Assembly (NCBI GenBank): GCA_902518075.1
Contig: CABYEX010000005.1
Span: 1 to 64,000, forward strand
Reading direction: 5' to 3'
DNA from: Halieaceae bacterium
Lineage (GTDB): Bacteria; Pseudomonadota; Gammaproteobacteria; Pseudomonadales; Halieaceae
Length of the DNA: 64,000 nt
The translations under genes and the position numbers were made by a program. Each line of letters starts with the position of its first letter. Within the stretch, counting starts at the first letter, position 1. Under the pieces are notes generated by a model that worked only from the letters and a program-made list of their open reading frames with translations, was not told the DNA's origin and did not search any database. Below are positions 34,592 through 45,397 of this stretch, piece after piece.

Positions 34592-35784
34592 GCGTTGTCT
34601 TCCTGCTCTGCAATGTCGTTGAGAATGTGTGCGATGCCCGCGCCCAACTCGCCGGCTTGCTCCAGGGTCATCACGAGCGGCGGTAGCACGCGGATAGTAT
34701 CGCCCCCAGCAATATTCAGCAGTAAACCGTGGTCCAGACCGCGCTTAACGATCTCGCCGGTCTCAGTGTTGGGCTGTATGCCGATCATGAGCCCTTTGCC
34801 TCGCACTTCGCTGATCAGCTTGGCGTCGCACAGATTGTCTTGCAGGGCGCTGACCAGCGCCTCGCGTATGAGGGTGGCCTGTTGCATCACACCGTCCTTG
34901 GCCAGCGCGGTCAGCACGGCTTGCGCTGCCGCACAGCAGAGCGGGTTGCCACCATAAGTAGAGCCGTGATCGCCCGGGCCCAACTGTTCTGCGGCGACAC
35001 CCTTCGCCATGCAAACACCAATAGGCAGACCATTGCCTAACCCCTTGGCGGTCAGCAATACATCTGGTTCAACGCCCAACTGTTCAAACACATAGGTTGA
35101 TCCGCAGCGACCGTTGCCGGTTTGCACCTCATCGAATATCAACAGCCATCCGTGCTGATCACACAGTCGCCGCAGACTTTTAAGATAGTCAATGGCGAGT
35201 GGCCTGATGCCTCCCTCGCCTAGAATCGGTTCCACCAGCACCGCAACGATATCCTGACGTTCAGCCGCCAGCGCCTCGACTGCGGGCAGGTCGTCAGGCG
35301 CCACGCGTTGGAACCCCTCAAGCAGCGGACCAAATCCCTGTCGGATTTTTTGGTTGCCGGTAGCAGAGAGTGCGCCGAGGGTGCGCCCATGGAAGGCGCC
35401 ATCGAGCACAATGATCTGGGGTGACGCGATCCCTTTTTGATCGCCATACCGGCGTGCGAGTTTTATGGCCGCCTCGTTAGCCTCTGCACCCGAGTTGCAG
35501 AAAAACATGTTTTCCATGCCGGTCGCGGCGCGCAGTTGCTCTGCCACGGCTTCCTGCAAGCCAATGTGAAACAGATTTGAGGTGTGAATGAGGCGGCTCG
35601 CCTGCTCGGCGACAGCCCGGGTCACACGCGGATACTGGTGTCCCAGATTCGTCACCGCAATGCCCGACACGCCATCCAGATAGGCACGGTCGTTCGTGTC
35701 GTACAGCACGGCGCCCTCCCCTCTGGAGAAGGTGACGGGCAAGCGACCGTATGTCGGCATGATGGCGGGCGACGCGTCTGGCAT
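34588..35784 (-). CDS. argD: Acetylornithine/succinylornithine aminotransferase family
   Basis: A class III PLP aminotransferase of 398 residues. The PLP phosphate loop is [13 protein letters not shown], the [10 protein letters not shown] block binds the cofactor, and the Schiff-base lysine is in LTAKGLGNG. Coupling to argF supports an acetylornithine aminotransferase role in arginine synthesis, with possible succinyldiaminopimelate activity as known for ArgD. It is the first gene of the pair and is divergent from grxD. Confidence 0.92.
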   Translation of the reverse strand: MPDASPAIMPTYGRLPVTFSRGEGAVLYDTNDRAYLDGVSGIAVTNLGHQYPRVTRAVAEQASRLIHTSNLFHIGLQEAVAEQLRAATGMENMFFCNSGAEANEAAIKLARRYGDQKGIASPQIIVLDGAFHGRTLGALSATGNQKIRQGFGPLLEGFQRVAPDDLPAVEALAAERQDIVAVLVEPILGEGGIRPLAIDYLKSLRRLCDQHGWLLIFDEVQTGNGRCGSTYVFEQLGVEPDVLLTAKGLGNGLPIGVCMAKGVAAEQLGPGDHGSTYGGNPLCCAAAQAVLTALAKDGVMQQATLIREALVSALQDNLCDAKLISEVRGKGLMIGIQPNTETGEIVKRGLDHGLLLNIAGGDTIRVLPPLVMTLEQAGELGAGIAHILNDIAEQEDNA

Positions 35785-35961
35785 CAGGATCAGCCCTTAT
35801 GTCCGCGGGGGAGCAAGAGTAGCGGAGCGTCCGCCTGAGTCAAATCCACAGTGTGTGCGGTTTTACATCCCTCACCGCGCTCACTACGCCTTTGTCGTAT
35901 TACAATAGGGGTTTTAGCGCCAGCCGGGTTAATGCTGGTCGCCTTCAAGACGGAGCAGTTT

Positions 35962-36288
35962 ATGGACATCATGGAAACCATCCGCGAGCAAGTAGAGGGA
36001 AACCGTATCATCCTCTACATGAAAGGCTCGCCCAACCAACCGCAGTGCGGCTTCTCTGCGCGCACCGTGCAGGCGCTCATGTCCTGCGGGGAGCGATTCG
36101 CCTATGTTGACGTGCTGAGCAGCCCGGAGATCCGTGCGAATATGCCCACCTATGCCAATTGGCCAACGTTCCCTCAGCTCTGGGTCGATGGTGAATTGAT
36201 TGGTGGTTGCGACATTGTCTGCGACATGGAAGCCTCCGGTGAATTGAAAGAGCTCGTGTCAACCGGTGCTGGCGAGGGCGACGACTGA
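35962..36288 (+). CDS. grxD: Monothiol glutaredoxin, Grx4 family
   Basis: A 108-residue monothiol glutaredoxin with the CGFS active site ([12 protein letters not shown]) and the glutathione-binding [16 protein letters not shown]. Such proteins hand over Fe-S clusters with BolA partners. The ATG at 35962 is chosen because CGGAG lies 6 bases upstream; the frame stays open further 5' but without family similarity. It is followed 26 bases later by proA. Confidence 0.93.
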   Translation: MDIMETIREQVEGNRIILYMKGSPNQPQCGFSARTVQALMSCGERFAYVDVLSSPEIRANMPTYANWPTFPQLWVDGELIGGCDIVCDMEASGELKELVSTGAGEGDD

Positions 36289-36314
36289 GCCCTGCGGGGG
36301 CGGCACACACGACG

Positions 36315-37571
36315 ATGGAAGTTCAGGCGGTCATGACCGAAATGGGGCGATCAGCCCGCGCTGCTGCGCGGGTGTTGGCGTCGTCGAGTGTCGAGCAGCG
36401 CAATGAGGCGCTGCTGCAAATTCGCGCCGAGATAGCCGCTGGTCGGGACGCCATTCTGGCAGCAAATGAGATGGACCTGGAGCAGGGCCGAGAGAGCGGA
36501 CTTGAGGCCGCCTTGCTCGACCGCCTCGCGTTGACGCCCGCACAACTCGATGTGTTGGAGCAGGGACTCTCTCAAGTGACGGCGCTACCTGATCCTATCG
36601 GCGCTATGTCGGACATGCGCAAGATGCCGTCGGGCATCGACGTTGGCACCATGCGTGTGCCTCTTGGTGTGATCGGCATGATTTATGAATCCCGGCCGAA
36701 CGTGACGATCGAAGCAGCGTCACTATGCCTTAAGGCGGGCAATGCGGTGATTTTGCGCGGGGGTTCGGAAGCGATCCACTGTAACAAGCGGCTGGGTGAG
36801 TCGCTCGCAGCCGGGCTGTCAGCCGCTGGTTTGCCAGTGGAGGCGGCTCAGGTGGTGCCGTTGGTGGATCGTGCGGCGGTGGGGGCTTTGCTCACCATGC
36901 CCGCCTACATTGACATGGTGGTGCCGCGCGGTGGCAAAGGGCTGATCGAGCGCGTTGCGGAGGAAAGTAAAGTGCCGGTGTTGGCGCACCTCGATGGCAT
37001 CTGCCATGTTTATATCGACACAGACGCTGATCGAGATAAAGCTCATCGCATCGCCTTCAACGCCAAAACGCAGCGTTACGGCACCTGCAACACCATGGAG
37101 ACTTTGCTGGTGGCCAGAGTGCAGGCGGACATGTTGCCCGGGCTGGTCACTGCGCTGCAGTCAGAGGGCGTGGAGGTCAGAGGCTGTGAGGCATCTCGTC
37201 AGGCGGCCCCTGATATCACTGTCGACGCTATAGAGGCAGACTGGTCAACCGAGTATCTGGCGCCGATTCTCTCGGTGAAGATGGTGGATGACGTTGACGA
37301 GGCCATGTCCCATATCGCCCGGTACGGGTCGAATCACACCGAGAGCATCGTTACTGAGAACGCGCGTACGGCGGAGCGTTTCTTCCGCGAGGTGGATTCG
37401 GGGTCTGTGATGCACAATGCCTCGACCCGATTCGCCGACGGTTTTGAATACGGTCTCGGCGCTGAAATTGGTATCTCCACCGGTAAGCTGCATGCGCGGG
37501 GTCCCGTTGGCCTGGAAGGGCTTACCTCCAGAAAATATATCGTGAAAGGGGACGGGCACATTCGCCAGTGA
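36315..37571 (+). CDS. proA: Glutamate-5-semialdehyde dehydrogenase (gamma-glutamyl phosphate reductase)
   Basis: A 418-residue enzyme of proline synthesis that reduces gamma-glutamyl phosphate with NADPH. The active-site Cys lies in [12 protein letters not shown], and the family block [14 protein letters not shown] is present. ATG codons at 36315 and 36333 are both possible. It overlaps nadD by the GTGA arrangement. proB is not adjacent. Confidence 0.95.
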   Translation: MEVQAVMTEMGRSARAAARVLASSSVEQRNEALLQIRAEIAAGRDAILAANEMDLEQGRESGLEAALLDRLALTPAQLDVLEQGLSQVTALPDPIGAMSDMRKMPSGIDVGTMRVPLGVIGMIYESRPNVTIEAASLCLKAGNAVILRGGSEAIHCNKRLGESLAAGLSAAGLPVEAAQVVPLVDRAAVGALLTMPAYIDMVVPRGGKGLIERVAEESKVPVLAHLDGICHVYIDTDADRDKAHRIAFNAKTQRYGTCNTMETLLVARVQADMLPGLVTALQSEGVEVRGCEASRQAAPDITVDAIEADWSTEYLAPILSVKMVDDVDEAMSHIARYGSNHTESIVTENARTAERFFREVDSGSVMHNASTRFADGFEYGLGAEIGISTGKLHARGPVGLEGLTSRKYIVKGDGHIRQ

Positions 37572-38236
37572 GTGCCGGAGCGATGAACAACCTGCAACCC
37601 CCCCTTGGATTTTTGGGCGGCGCTTTTGATCCGGTCCATATCGGTCACCTGCGTGGCGCGATGGCCGTGCGCGACACCCTAAACCTGGAGCGGGTCGACT
37701 TGATACCCGCCGCGAAGTCTCCCCTGAAAGACCAGGCGACGGTCGACGCCATGCATCGGTTGGCGATGCTGGAACGGGCGGTGGCTGACTTGCACGGTGT
37801 CGCCGTGGATGCCCGTGAACTCGACAGACCTGGCCCGTCCTACACCGCCGATACGCTCGCGGGTCTGCGACACGAGTACGGTGCTGAGCGCACGCTGGTG
37901 TGGATTATCGGTGCCGATATTCTGGCGACCTTGCCCCGGTGGTCGCGATGGCGGGAGCTGTTGGAATTTGCCCACATAGTGGTGATGGCCCGCCCCGATG
38001 CTGAGCCGCATCCGCCAGAGGTATCCGCTTGGTTAGAAGAAAACAAGAGCGATCAAGCCGGGCTGCTATCGCGTCCCCGCGGCGGCGTGTTCACGCTGGC
38101 GCAGCCTTTGCTGGATATTTCATCTAGCGATATTCGGGCGATGATTGCGGCAGGTCGTGACCCGAGGTTTCTGCTGCCCGACGGCGTTATGGAGTATATT
38201 TCCGATAATGCACTGTTCAGTCGCGACCTCGCATGA
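37568..38236 (+). CDS. nadD: Nicotinate-nucleotide adenylyltransferase
   Basis: A 222-residue nucleotidyltransferase that adenylates nicotinate mononucleotide in NAD synthesis. It has [12 protein letters not shown] (the HxGH motif), [10 protein letters not shown] and the [10 protein letters not shown] signature. The start is GTG at 37568 overlapping the proA stop, or ATG at 37583; the latter has GGAG only two bases away, which is too close. It overlaps rsfS by ATGA. Confidence 0.93.
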   Translation: MSAGAMNNLQPPLGFLGGAFDPVHIGHLRGAMAVRDTLNLERVDLIPAAKSPLKDQATVDAMHRLAMLERAVADLHGVAVDARELDRPGPSYTADTLAGLRHEYGAERTLVWIIGADILATLPRWSRWRELLEFAHIVVMARPDAEPHPPEVSAWLEENKSDQAGLLSRPRGGVFTLAQPLLDISSSDIRAMIAAGRDPRFLLPDGVMEYISDNALFSRDLA

Positions 38237-38607
38237 CCACTGAAATCATCGCTCCGGGACTTCCCGAGGGGGTTGACCTGCTCGCTATCGCGCAGCTGGC
38301 ACTCGAAGATCTCAAGGCGGTTGACCCCGTTGTGCTCGACGTCCGCGAGCTTAGCTCTGTCATGGACTGGCTGATCGTTGCTAGCGGCACATCAAGTCGA
38401 CACGTCAAATCACTGGCCGACAACGTCATGATGAAAGCAAAACAGCAGGGCTTGCGACCACTGGGTGTAGAGGGTGAACGAGTGGGCGAGTGGGTGCTGG
38501 TCGACTTTGGCGATGTGGTGGTGCACGTCATGCAACCTGCCGCTCGCAGTTTTTATGACCTCGAGCGCCTGTGGTCGGTTCAGTCAGCCCAGCCTGAGAG
38601 CAGCTGA
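38233..38607 (+). CDS. rsfS: Ribosome silencing factor
   Basis: A 124-residue RsfS/iojap protein that binds L14 on the 50S subunit and blocks 30S joining when nutrients are short. Conserved segments are [47 protein letters not shown] and FYDLERLW. It overlaps nadD (ATGA) and rlmH (TGATG), the standard gene order in gammaproteobacteria. Confidence 0.95.
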   Translation: MTTEIIAPGLPEGVDLLAIAQLALEDLKAVDPVVLDVRELSSVMDWLIVASGTSSRHVKSLADNVMMKAKQQGLRPLGVEGERVGEWVLVDFGDVVVHVMQPAARSFYDLERLWSVQSAQPESS

Positions 38608-39077
38608 TGCGGCTCAGAGTACTGGCAGTAGGACAGAAAATGCCGGCATGGGTGGATCAGGGAGTGGAGGAGTACGCGCGTCGCATGCCCCGGGAAATGC
38701 CGGTGGAGTGGCTCGATATCCCGCCTGCTAAACGCGGCTCAGCGACCCCTGAGCAATATCGCGAGCAGGAGGCGGAGGCGATCAAGGCGAAGCTCAGGGA
38801 CAAGGATTACGTCGTCGCACTGGATATTGCGGGTAAAGGGGTCAGCACCGAGCTGATTGCTAAGCGCTTTGACCGGTGGCAGATGCAGGGTGATCAAGTC
38901 AGCATTGTCATCGGCGGCCCAGATGGACTTCACCCGCAGATTCTCAAAGGTGCAAAAGAGCGCTGGTCTCTCGGGCAGATCACCCTGCCACATCCCTTGG
39001 TGAGGGTGATCCTCGCCGAGCAAATGTATCGGGCATGGTCGGTTCAGGCCGGCCATCCCTATCACCGTGGTAGCTGA
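38607..39077 (+). CDS. rlmH: 23S rRNA (pseudouridine-1915-N3)-methyltransferase
   Basis: A 156-residue SPOUT methyltransferase that methylates pseudouridine 1915 in helix 69. The knot region has YVVALDIAGKG, VSIVIGGPDGLH and the C-terminal LVRVILAEQMYRAWS...PYHRGS. It overlaps both neighbours by TGATG, so the operon is tightly coupled. Confidence 0.96.
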   Translation: MRLRVLAVGQKMPAWVDQGVEEYARRMPREMPVEWLDIPPAKRGSATPEQYREQEAEAIKAKLRDKDYVVALDIAGKGVSTELIAKRFDRWQMQGDQVSIVIGGPDGLHPQILKGAKERWSLGQITLPHPLVRVILAEQMYRAWSVQAGHPYHRGS

Positions 39078-40924
39078 TGGCCAGAACCCTCGATGCGCTG
39101 CGAGACACCCGCCGGGAGTGGATGATCAATCGCTCTCGCTTGATCGTGGCGGTGCTGGCGATCTTCGTTGTGCTCGGTGTGCTGGTCTATCGCTACTACT
39201 CGCTGCAGATTGTTCAGCACGATGATTTTATGACCCAATCGGATCGAAACCGGATCCGGGTCGAGGTGATTCCGCCCACGCGCGGGCAGATTGTGGATCG
39301 CAAAGGGCGGCTGTTGGCCGCCAACAAACCGACCTTTGTGATTGGCGTTGTCAGAGAGCGCAGTAAGGATCCCGCCGCATTGGTCGATACCCTCACTGAG
39401 CGTCTATCGCTGTCCGATCGTGAACTCAAGGCGTTTCAGGAACGCTCTGAGCGTCGCCGACCCTTCGAGGCGGTGCCCATCAAGCTGGGTCTGGACGACG
39501 CGGCGCTGGCGACGGTCGCAGTCGACTTGCATCAGCTGCCCGGAGTTGTGGTCGACGCAAAGCTGACCCGCGACTACCCCTACGGTGAAGCGCTGAGCCA
39601 CGTGCTGGGCTACGTTGGCAGAGTGAGCGCTGAGGATCTGTTTGAGCTCGATGCAGAGCGCTATCGAGGCACCTTACATACCGGGAAGGTAGGGCTGGAA
39701 AAGCGCTACGAGCCGCTGCTCCACGGCAAGCCAGGTTATCAGTATGTCGAGACCAATGCCCACGGGCGAGTCCTGCGGGTGTTGGAGAAGCAGGCACCAG
39801 TGCCGGGCAAGAACCTCCGCCTGTATCTCGATCTGGACTTGCAGCGTGAGGCGGTGGCGGCGCTCGGTGATCAACGGGGCGCCGTGGTGGCCCTGGATCC
39901 CCTAACGGGTGGCGTGCTGGCCATGGTGTCGAACCCCAGCTACGACCCGAACCTCTTTGTTGAGGGAATCAGCTATTCGGATTACGCAAAGCTGCGCGGC
40001 TCACTGGACACGCCGCTCCTGAATCGCGCGGTTCAGGGGCAGTACCCGCCCGGTTCCACGGTCAAGCCGCTGATCAGTCTGGGCGCGTTGGCTCGGGATT
40101 TCATCACACCTGACACCGAGATACGTGACCCCGGCTGGTACCGATTGCCCGGCGATGATCGCCGCTATAGGGACTGGACGCTGCGTATCCGCGGCACGGG
40201 TCATGCCGAAACGGTGGATCTGAGAATGGCTATCGCAGAGTCCTGCGATACATATTACTACGACCTTGCGCATCGCATGGGTATCGACGCGATGGCCGAG
40301 GTGCTTCAGCCGTTCGGTCTTGGCCAGCCGACAGGGATCGACATTCCCGGCGAGCAGGACGGCATTCTGCCCAACACTGATTGGAAACGTGCCGCATTGG
40401 GTGAGCCCTGGTATCCAGGCGAAACGATCAGCGCCGGGATCGGTCAGGGGTATATGTTGACCACTCCCTTGCAGTTGGCGCAGGCGGCAATGGTGCTGGC
40501 AAATAAAGGCGAGAGCTTTGTGCCCTCGGTCGTTCATCGCGTCGGTGATCTGACGGTCGGAGGTGTCCAGCGACCGTCCATACCGATGGATGAGGCTGAT
40601 TGGCAGGCGGTCGTGGTGGGCATGGTGGATGTGGTCCACTCGCCTCGTGGGACTGCGGCGGGGATAGCGAGGGGCATCGGGTACCAAATTGCGGGTAAGA
40701 CCGGTACAACACAGGTGGTCAGCATTGCGCAGGACGCGATCTACGACGAAGACGCCATCAGCGAACGTAACCGCAACCACGGGCTGTTTATCGCGTTTGC
40801 GCCGGTTGAAAATCCGCGCATTGTGGTGGCGGTTATAGCTGAAAACGGTGGAGGCAGTCGTGCGGCGTCACCGGTCGCCCAGCGAATCATGGATGCCTGG
40901 TTGAGCGAGGCGAGCGATGTCTGA
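39077..40924 (+). CDS. mrdA: Penicillin-binding protein 2 (peptidoglycan transpeptidase)
   Basis: A 615-residue class B PBP of the elongasome. One membrane segment (about 18-40, LIVAVLAIFVVLGVLV) precedes the PBP dimerisation domain and the transpeptidase with PPGSTVKPL (SxxK), AESCDTYYYD (SxD/N-like) and KTGTTQ (KTG). It cross-links peptidoglycan with RodA, encoded next with an 8-base overlap. Confidence 0.96.
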   Translation: MARTLDALRDTRREWMINRSRLIVAVLAIFVVLGVLVYRYYSLQIVQHDDFMTQSDRNRIRVEVIPPTRGQIVDRKGRLLAANKPTFVIGVVRERSKDPAALVDTLTERLSLSDRELKAFQERSERRRPFEAVPIKLGLDDAALATVAVDLHQLPGVVVDAKLTRDYPYGEALSHVLGYVGRVSAEDLFELDAERYRGTLHTGKVGLEKRYEPLLHGKPGYQYVETNAHGRVLRVLEKQAPVPGKNLRLYLDLDLQREAVAALGDQRGAVVALDPLTGGVLAMVSNPSYDPNLFVEGISYSDYAKLRGSLDTPLLNRAVQGQYPPGSTVKPLISLGALARDFITPDTEIRDPGWYRLPGDDRRYRDWTLRIRGTGHAETVDLRMAIAESCDTYYYDLAHRMGIDAMAEVLQPFGLGQPTGIDIPGEQDGILPNTDWKRAALGEPWYPGETISAGIGQGYMLTTPLQLAQAAMVLANKGESFVPSVVHRVGDLTVGGVQRPSIPMDEADWQAVVVGMVDVVHSPRGTAAGIARGIGYQIAGKTGTTQVVSIAQDAIYDEDAISERNRNHGLFIAFAPVENPRIVVAVIAENGGGSRAASPVAQRIMDAWLSEASDV

Positions 40925-42053
40925 GTACACCCGTTTTTTAGAGGGGTCTGACCGGGACTTCGCTAACGCGCAAACGCTTGCTGAACGACTCCGCCTCGAC
41001 GTGCTGCTGCTGCTGCCTATGCTGGCCATTATGACAACGGGTTTGTTCGTGCTCTTTAGCGCCTCGGATGGTGACTGGGACATCGTCAGTCTGCAGATTC
41101 GTAATTTTCTGATCGGTTTTGCTGTCCTAGTGGTCGTGGCCCAAATTCGCCTCGATACCCTGCAGCGATGGGCCCCCACGCTGTATCTTGGCGCCCTCTT
41201 TCTACTGCTGCTTGTGCCTTTTTTTGGGGTGGGGGTAAAGGGCGCGCAGCGATGGCTCAGCTTGGGGTTTATCCGCTTTCAGCCATCAGAGATCATGAAG
41301 ATTGCGATGCCGTTAATGGTGGCAGCATGGGTTGTGCGTTCCGCTCTGCCGCCGCGGCCGACTACCACCGTGACAGCACTTATGATCATCGCGCTACCGG
41401 CTGTCGCGATCGCGACCCAGCCGGATTTGGGCACGGCCATTTTGGTGGGTGCCAGCGGCGCGTTTGTGGTGTTCATGGCGGGCGTTAGCTGGTGGCAGAT
41501 TTTCTCGGGTGCACTGGCGGCGCTGGCCTGCGCATGGCCCGCCTGGTTGTTCTTGCTTCGGGATTATCAAAAGCAACGCATCATGACGCTGTTCGACCCT
41601 GAAGCAGACCGGTTAGGCGCCGGGTGGAACATCATTCAGTCCAAGACCGCCATTGGCTCGGGCGGCTGGTCCGGGAAAGGATACTTGCAGGGCACTCAGT
41701 CACACCTGGATTTCCTGCCCGAGAGTCAGACCGACTTTATTATCGCGGTGCTGGCCGAGGAGTGGGGGTTACGCGGCGTGCTTTTATTACTGCTCCTCTA
41801 CGGCCTGGTGGTTGCCCGGGGCCTTTGGATAAGCTTCACAGCGCAGACCAGCTACGGGCGGTTACTGGCCAGTGCCATTACGCTTACGTTTGGGGTTTAT
41901 GTGGTGGTGAACATGGGCATGGTTGCCGGGATCCTGCCTGTTGTGGGCGTGCCACTGCCATTTGTAAGTTTTGGAGGCACGTCGATTGTCACCTTGCTGC
42001 TGGGTTTCGGTATTCTCAGCGCCATCAGCACTGAAAAGAGGGTCCTGTCATGA
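40917..42053 (+). CDS. rodA: Peptidoglycan glycosyltransferase RodA
   Basis: A 378-residue SEDS-family membrane protein that polymerises lipid II with PBP2. About ten membrane segments are visible. Signature parts are GVKGAQRWLSLGFIRFQPSE, QPDLGTA and the C-terminal LPFVSFGGTS. It overlaps mrdA upstream and mltB downstream (ATGATGA). Confidence 0.96.
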   Translation: MSEYTRFLEGSDRDFANAQTLAERLRLDVLLLLPMLAIMTTGLFVLFSASDGDWDIVSLQIRNFLIGFAVLVVVAQIRLDTLQRWAPTLYLGALFLLLLVPFFGVGVKGAQRWLSLGFIRFQPSEIMKIAMPLMVAAWVVRSALPPRPTTTVTALMIIALPAVAIATQPDLGTAILVGASGAFVVFMAGVSWWQIFSGALAALACAWPAWLFLLRDYQKQRIMTLFDPEADRLGAGWNIIQSKTAIGSGGWSGKGYLQGTQSHLDFLPESQTDFIIAVLAEEWGLRGVLLLLLLYGLVVARGLWISFTAQTSYGRLLASAITLTFGVYVVVNMGMVAGILPVVGVPLPFVSFGGTSIVTLLLGFGILSAISTEKRVLS

Positions 42054-43081
42054 TGATCACGACAAACCGACTTCGGCGATGGGGCTCCGCACAGGCGTGT
42101 CGAATAGGCTGTCGCGTGTTGTTTCTGTGCGCAGGGCTTAACATGCCCGTCATGGTCTCGGCCGGAGATTACAGCGACCATGGAGCTGCGCAACAGGTGA
42201 TCGCCGCCGCGCAGGAAGCGGGGGTGGATCCGGACTGGGTGCAGCAGCTGATTGACGCCGCGGAACGGCAGCAGAGTATTCTCGATGCGATCTCAAGGCC
42301 GGCGGAAAAAACCAAAGCCTGGCACGAGTATAGAAAAATCTTTCTCACCGATCGTCGGATCCGAGAGGGCGTCACCTTCTGGAGCGCGCATGCGGGCACG
42401 CTACAAACGGTGTCGGCGCGCACTGGCGTACCGGCGGAGTTGTTGGTGGCGATCATCGGCGTGGAGACTTACTACGGCCGTATCACGGGGAGTTATCGCG
42501 TGATCGATGCGCTGGCGACACTGGCGTTCGACTACCCGAGACGCTCTCCCTTTTTCACCGGAGAGCTGGAGCAATTTCTGGTACTGGCCTGGGAGTCGGG
42601 TAAGGACCCGTTAGCGTTGAAAGGCTCCTATGCGGGTGCTATGGGTTACGGCCAATTCATGCCATCAAGTTATCGCGCCTATGCACGAAGTTACAAGGGC
42701 GACGGAGCGCCTGATATCTGGGACAACCCCGCCGATGCGATTGCCAGTGTGGGGAATTATCTGCAGGCCCACGGTTGGCGCGGGGGCGAGCAGGTAGTGA
42801 CCGACGGCATTGCCGATGAGCCGGACCCGGCCGTGTTCAAAGGTGGATTAAAGCCCAAGAAAACGGTCGCCGCGCTGGCGCTGGAGGGGCTTCAGCCCAC
42901 CGAGCCACTGAACCCCGCGGATCTGGCGACGCCGATCCGGCTCGAAGAGGAAGACGGCATGCGCTACTGGTTGGGGCTGCAAAATTTCTATGTCATCACG
43001 CGCTACAACCACAGCGCGATGTATGCGATGGCAGTATGGGAGCTCAGTCAGGCGATCGCGGCGGCGCGCGCAAGCTCTTGA
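42050..43081 (+). CDS. mltB: Lytic murein transglycosylase B
   Basis: A 343-residue transglycosylase that cuts peptidoglycan glycan strands. An N-terminal signal sequence (VLFLCAGLNMPVMVSAG) is followed by the catalytic domain with IIGVETYYGRITGSYRV, whose Glu is the catalytic residue, and AYAGAMGYGQFMPSSYR. No clear lipobox is seen, so it may be periplasmic and soluble. It sits between rodA and rlpA. Confidence 0.93.
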   Translation: MMITTNRLRRWGSAQACRIGCRVLFLCAGLNMPVMVSAGDYSDHGAAQQVIAAAQEAGVDPDWVQQLIDAAERQQSILDAISRPAEKTKAWHEYRKIFLTDRRIREGVTFWSAHAGTLQTVSARTGVPAELLVAIIGVETYYGRITGSYRVIDALATLAFDYPRRSPFFTGELEQFLVLAWESGKDPLALKGSYAGAMGYGQFMPSSYRAYARSYKGDGAPDIWDNPADAIASVGNYLQAHGWRGGEQVVTDGIADEPDPAVFKGGLKPKKTVAALALEGLQPTEPLNPADLATPIRLEEEDGMRYWLGLQNFYVITRYNHSAMYAMAVWELSQAIAAARASS

Positions 43082-43866
43082 AACAGCTGTTGATCAGCGC
43101 AACGTGCTGCGCCGCGGTTGCTTTGACCGCATGCTCCACGTGTCGAGATGCGTCGGCCACAGAGCAAGAAGATGTCGCGCCATCCCCTTCAGATCGATCG
43201 CCATGGCAGGACGCCATTCTCCGACCCGACCCTATTCTGGCCGAGGGTAATCGGAGCCCTTATGAAGTGAATGGTGCCCTATATACCGTGCACGGTAGCG
43301 CGCGGGGCTACCGCGAACAGGGTGTGGCTTCATGGTATGGCATGAAATTTCAAGGCCGACCCACAGCCAACGGCGAAATCTTTGATGTGTATGGCGCTAC
43401 CGCTGCGCACCGCTCACTGCCGATTCCGACCTATGTCCGCGTTACCAACGTGGAAAACCATCGCAGCGTGGTATTGCGGGTAAACGACCGTGGCCCCTTC
43501 CACCCGGAAAGGCTGATCGACATATCTTACGGGGCGGCATTGCAGCTCGGCTTCGCCGAACGGGGCACCGCGACCGTATTGATCGAATCCCTCGAGCTGG
43601 TCGAGGTGGATGATCGCCGTGAACTGGAGGCTGCCACCTACCGCTACCTGCAGCTAGGTGCTTATACCTCGGAGAGTGCTGCGGGCCACCTGGGTCACGA
43701 GATTAGGCATCGGTGGGCCTATCCTGTTTCGGTCAGTGCCGTGGACACCGATGGCCGGCGACTCCACCGCGTTCGAGTGGGGCCCTTTTCCACGATACAG
43801 ACGCTTGATCAGGCGCGCGACGTATTGATCGAAGCGGGTTATCCCTCGCCGGATCCAATCCCCTGA
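43078..43866 (+). CDS. rlpA: RlpA family septal lytic transglycosylase lipoprotein with SPOR domain
   Basis: A 262-residue lipoprotein from the TTG at 43078, which overlaps the mltB stop (TTGA) and gives a short ideal signal peptide ending in LTAC, so Cys19 is lipidated. An ATG at 43036 would add 14 residues and place the Cys at 33. The double-psi beta-barrel domain has GVASWYGMKFQGRPTANGE and VNDRGPF..LIDISYGAA; a SPOR domain ends the protein. SPOR domains bind denuded septal glycan. Confidence 0.9.
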   Translation: MKQLLISATCCAAVALTACSTCRDASATEQEDVAPSPSDRSPWQDAILRPDPILAEGNRSPYEVNGALYTVHGSARGYREQGVASWYGMKFQGRPTANGEIFDVYGATAAHRSLPIPTYVRVTNVENHRSVVLRVNDRGPFHPERLIDISYGAALQLGFAERGTATVLIESLELVEVDDRRELEAATYRYLQLGAYTSESAAGHLGHEIRHRWAYPVSVSAVDTDGRRLHRVRVGPFSTIQTLDQARDVLIEAGYPSPDPIP

Positions 43867-43938
43867 TGCGATTTTCATCAGACGGCCCGCGGGCTTACAC
43901 TGGCGCCGTCACAGGGTGACCTGCAGGAGAATGCGTCG

Positions 43939-45120
43939 ATGACAGGAGTGAGGGCGAACATTAAGCGCTCGGGGTGGTATCTGATTACCATATTGTGGCT
44001 GCCGCTGGTGGGATCGGCGAGCTCGGCGTTGGTGCCCGCGCCGCCGGCCATCAACGCCGATTCCTACCTGCTCGTCGATTTCGACACCGGAGCCGTGCTG
44101 GTAGAGCACAATCCCGACCTGCAGCTACCGCCTGCCAGTCTGACTAAGCTCATGACCGCCTATATTCTCGCTCAGGAGGTCGAGCTGGGTCGGCTGAGTC
44201 TGGATGATTTGGTGCCGGTGAGCCGCAATGCCTGGTCACAAAACCCCGTATTTGAGGGTTCGTCGCTGATGTGGATCGAGCCCGGCAAGCCGGTCACGGT
44301 AGCGGAGCTGGAGCGTGGCATTGTGATTTCATCTGGCAACGACGCGACGGTTGCGATTGCCGAGTATATTGCTGGCAGTGAGGCGGCGTTTGTCGACTTG
44401 ATGAATCGCTACGCCAAAGAGATGGGGCTTACGGGCACGCACTTTGAAAACAGCCACGGCTTACCCCACCCCGGCCATTTGTCTACCGCGCGCGATCTCG
44501 CCTTGACGGCCGCCGCCGCGATTCGCGACCACCCCGAGCGTTATTCTGTTTATAAAGAGCAGAGGTACACTTACAACGACATCACGCAATACAACCGCAA
44601 CCACTTGCTGCGCGAAGACGACTCAGTGGACGGGCTTAAGACCGGGTATACCAGCGTCGCGGGCTATGGTCTTATCGCCTCGGCGAAGCGAGAGGGGATG
44701 CGGCTGATTTCCGTGGTGATGGGCAGCAGCTCCCCATCGAGCCGGAAGTCGGAAACCCGCAGCCTGCTGAACTACGGCTTTCGTTTTTATGAAACGGCGA
44801 CACCTCTGAGCGGCGGTGCTGAACTCACACAGGGTCGTGTGTGGAAAGGTCAGGTACCACAGGTCGCGTTGGGGGTGACATCGGATGTGGTGCTGACTTT
44901 GTCCAGAAGCGCCGCCGAGATTACCCCGTCGGTTGAAATTGATGCTCCGCTGATTGCGCCCCTCAAGTCGGGTGATGTGGTGGGCCGGGTGGTGCTGACC
45001 CGCGCTGGGGAGTCTGTGGGTGAAGCGCCGCTAAAGGTCCTGCAAGCGGTCGAGCCTGCCGGGTTTTTCGCACGGCTCTGGGACACTATTTTGCTCTGGT
45101 TTCAGCAGTTGCTGGGTTAA
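43939..45120 (+). CDS. dacA: D-alanyl-D-alanine carboxypeptidase (PBP5/6 type)
   Basis: A 393-residue low-molecular-weight PBP that trims the terminal D-Ala of peptidoglycan pentapeptides. After a signal peptide it has PPASLTKLMT (SxxK), SSGNDATV (SxN) and DGLKTGYT (KTG), then a beta-rich C-terminal domain and an amphipathic tail (FARLWDTILLWFQQLLG) that anchors it to the inner membrane. The ATG at 43939 follows AGGAGA by 9 bases. Confidence 0.94.
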   Translation: MTGVRANIKRSGWYLITILWLPLVGSASSALVPAPPAINADSYLLVDFDTGAVLVEHNPDLQLPPASLTKLMTAYILAQEVELGRLSLDDLVPVSRNAWSQNPVFEGSSLMWIEPGKPVTVAELERGIVISSGNDATVAIAEYIAGSEAAFVDLMNRYAKEMGLTGTHFENSHGLPHPGHLSTARDLALTAAAAIRDHPERYSVYKEQRYTYNDITQYNRNHLLREDDSVDGLKTGYTSVAGYGLIASAKREGMRLISVVMGSSSPSSRKSETRSLLNYGFRFYETATPLSGGAELTQGRVWKGQVPQVALGVTSDVVLTLSRSAAEITPSVEIDAPLIAPLKSGDVVGRVVLTRAGESVGEAPLKVLQAVEPAGFFARLWDTILLWFQQLLG

Positions 45121-45126
45121 TCGTCA

Positions 45127-45393
45127 GTGAGCGAGGACCCGCCAAAGATTGTTTTTCCCTGCGCGTACCCCATTAAGGTGCTGGGCAGGGCTGTATCAAC
45201 CTTTCAACCCGCGGTGATGTCCGTATTCAATCAGTATGCAGCCGGATTTTCGGAGCAGGACGTGCTGGTCAAAGACTCTCGTAATGGCACTTTTCGGTCG
45301 ATTACCATCACCATTGAGGCGCAGAGCGAGGAGCAGCTGCGTCAGATTCATCAGGATCTGATGGATACCGGTCTGGTATCCATGGTGCTCTGA
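45127..45393 (+). CDS. ybeD: YbeD family protein (DUF493)
   Basis: An 88-residue ACT-like protein with FPCAYPIKVLGR, SVTI-like RSITITIEAQSEEQL and LMDTGLVSMVL, the usual YbeD layout. It is commonly placed between dacA and lipB. The role is not settled. The start is GTG at 45127, seven bases after dacA. Confidence 0.9.
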   Translation: MSEDPPKIVFPCAYPIKVLGRAVSTFQPAVMSVFNQYAAGFSEQDVLVKDSRNGTFRSITITIEAQSEEQLRQIHQDLMDTGLVSMVL

Positions 45394-45397
45394 CACC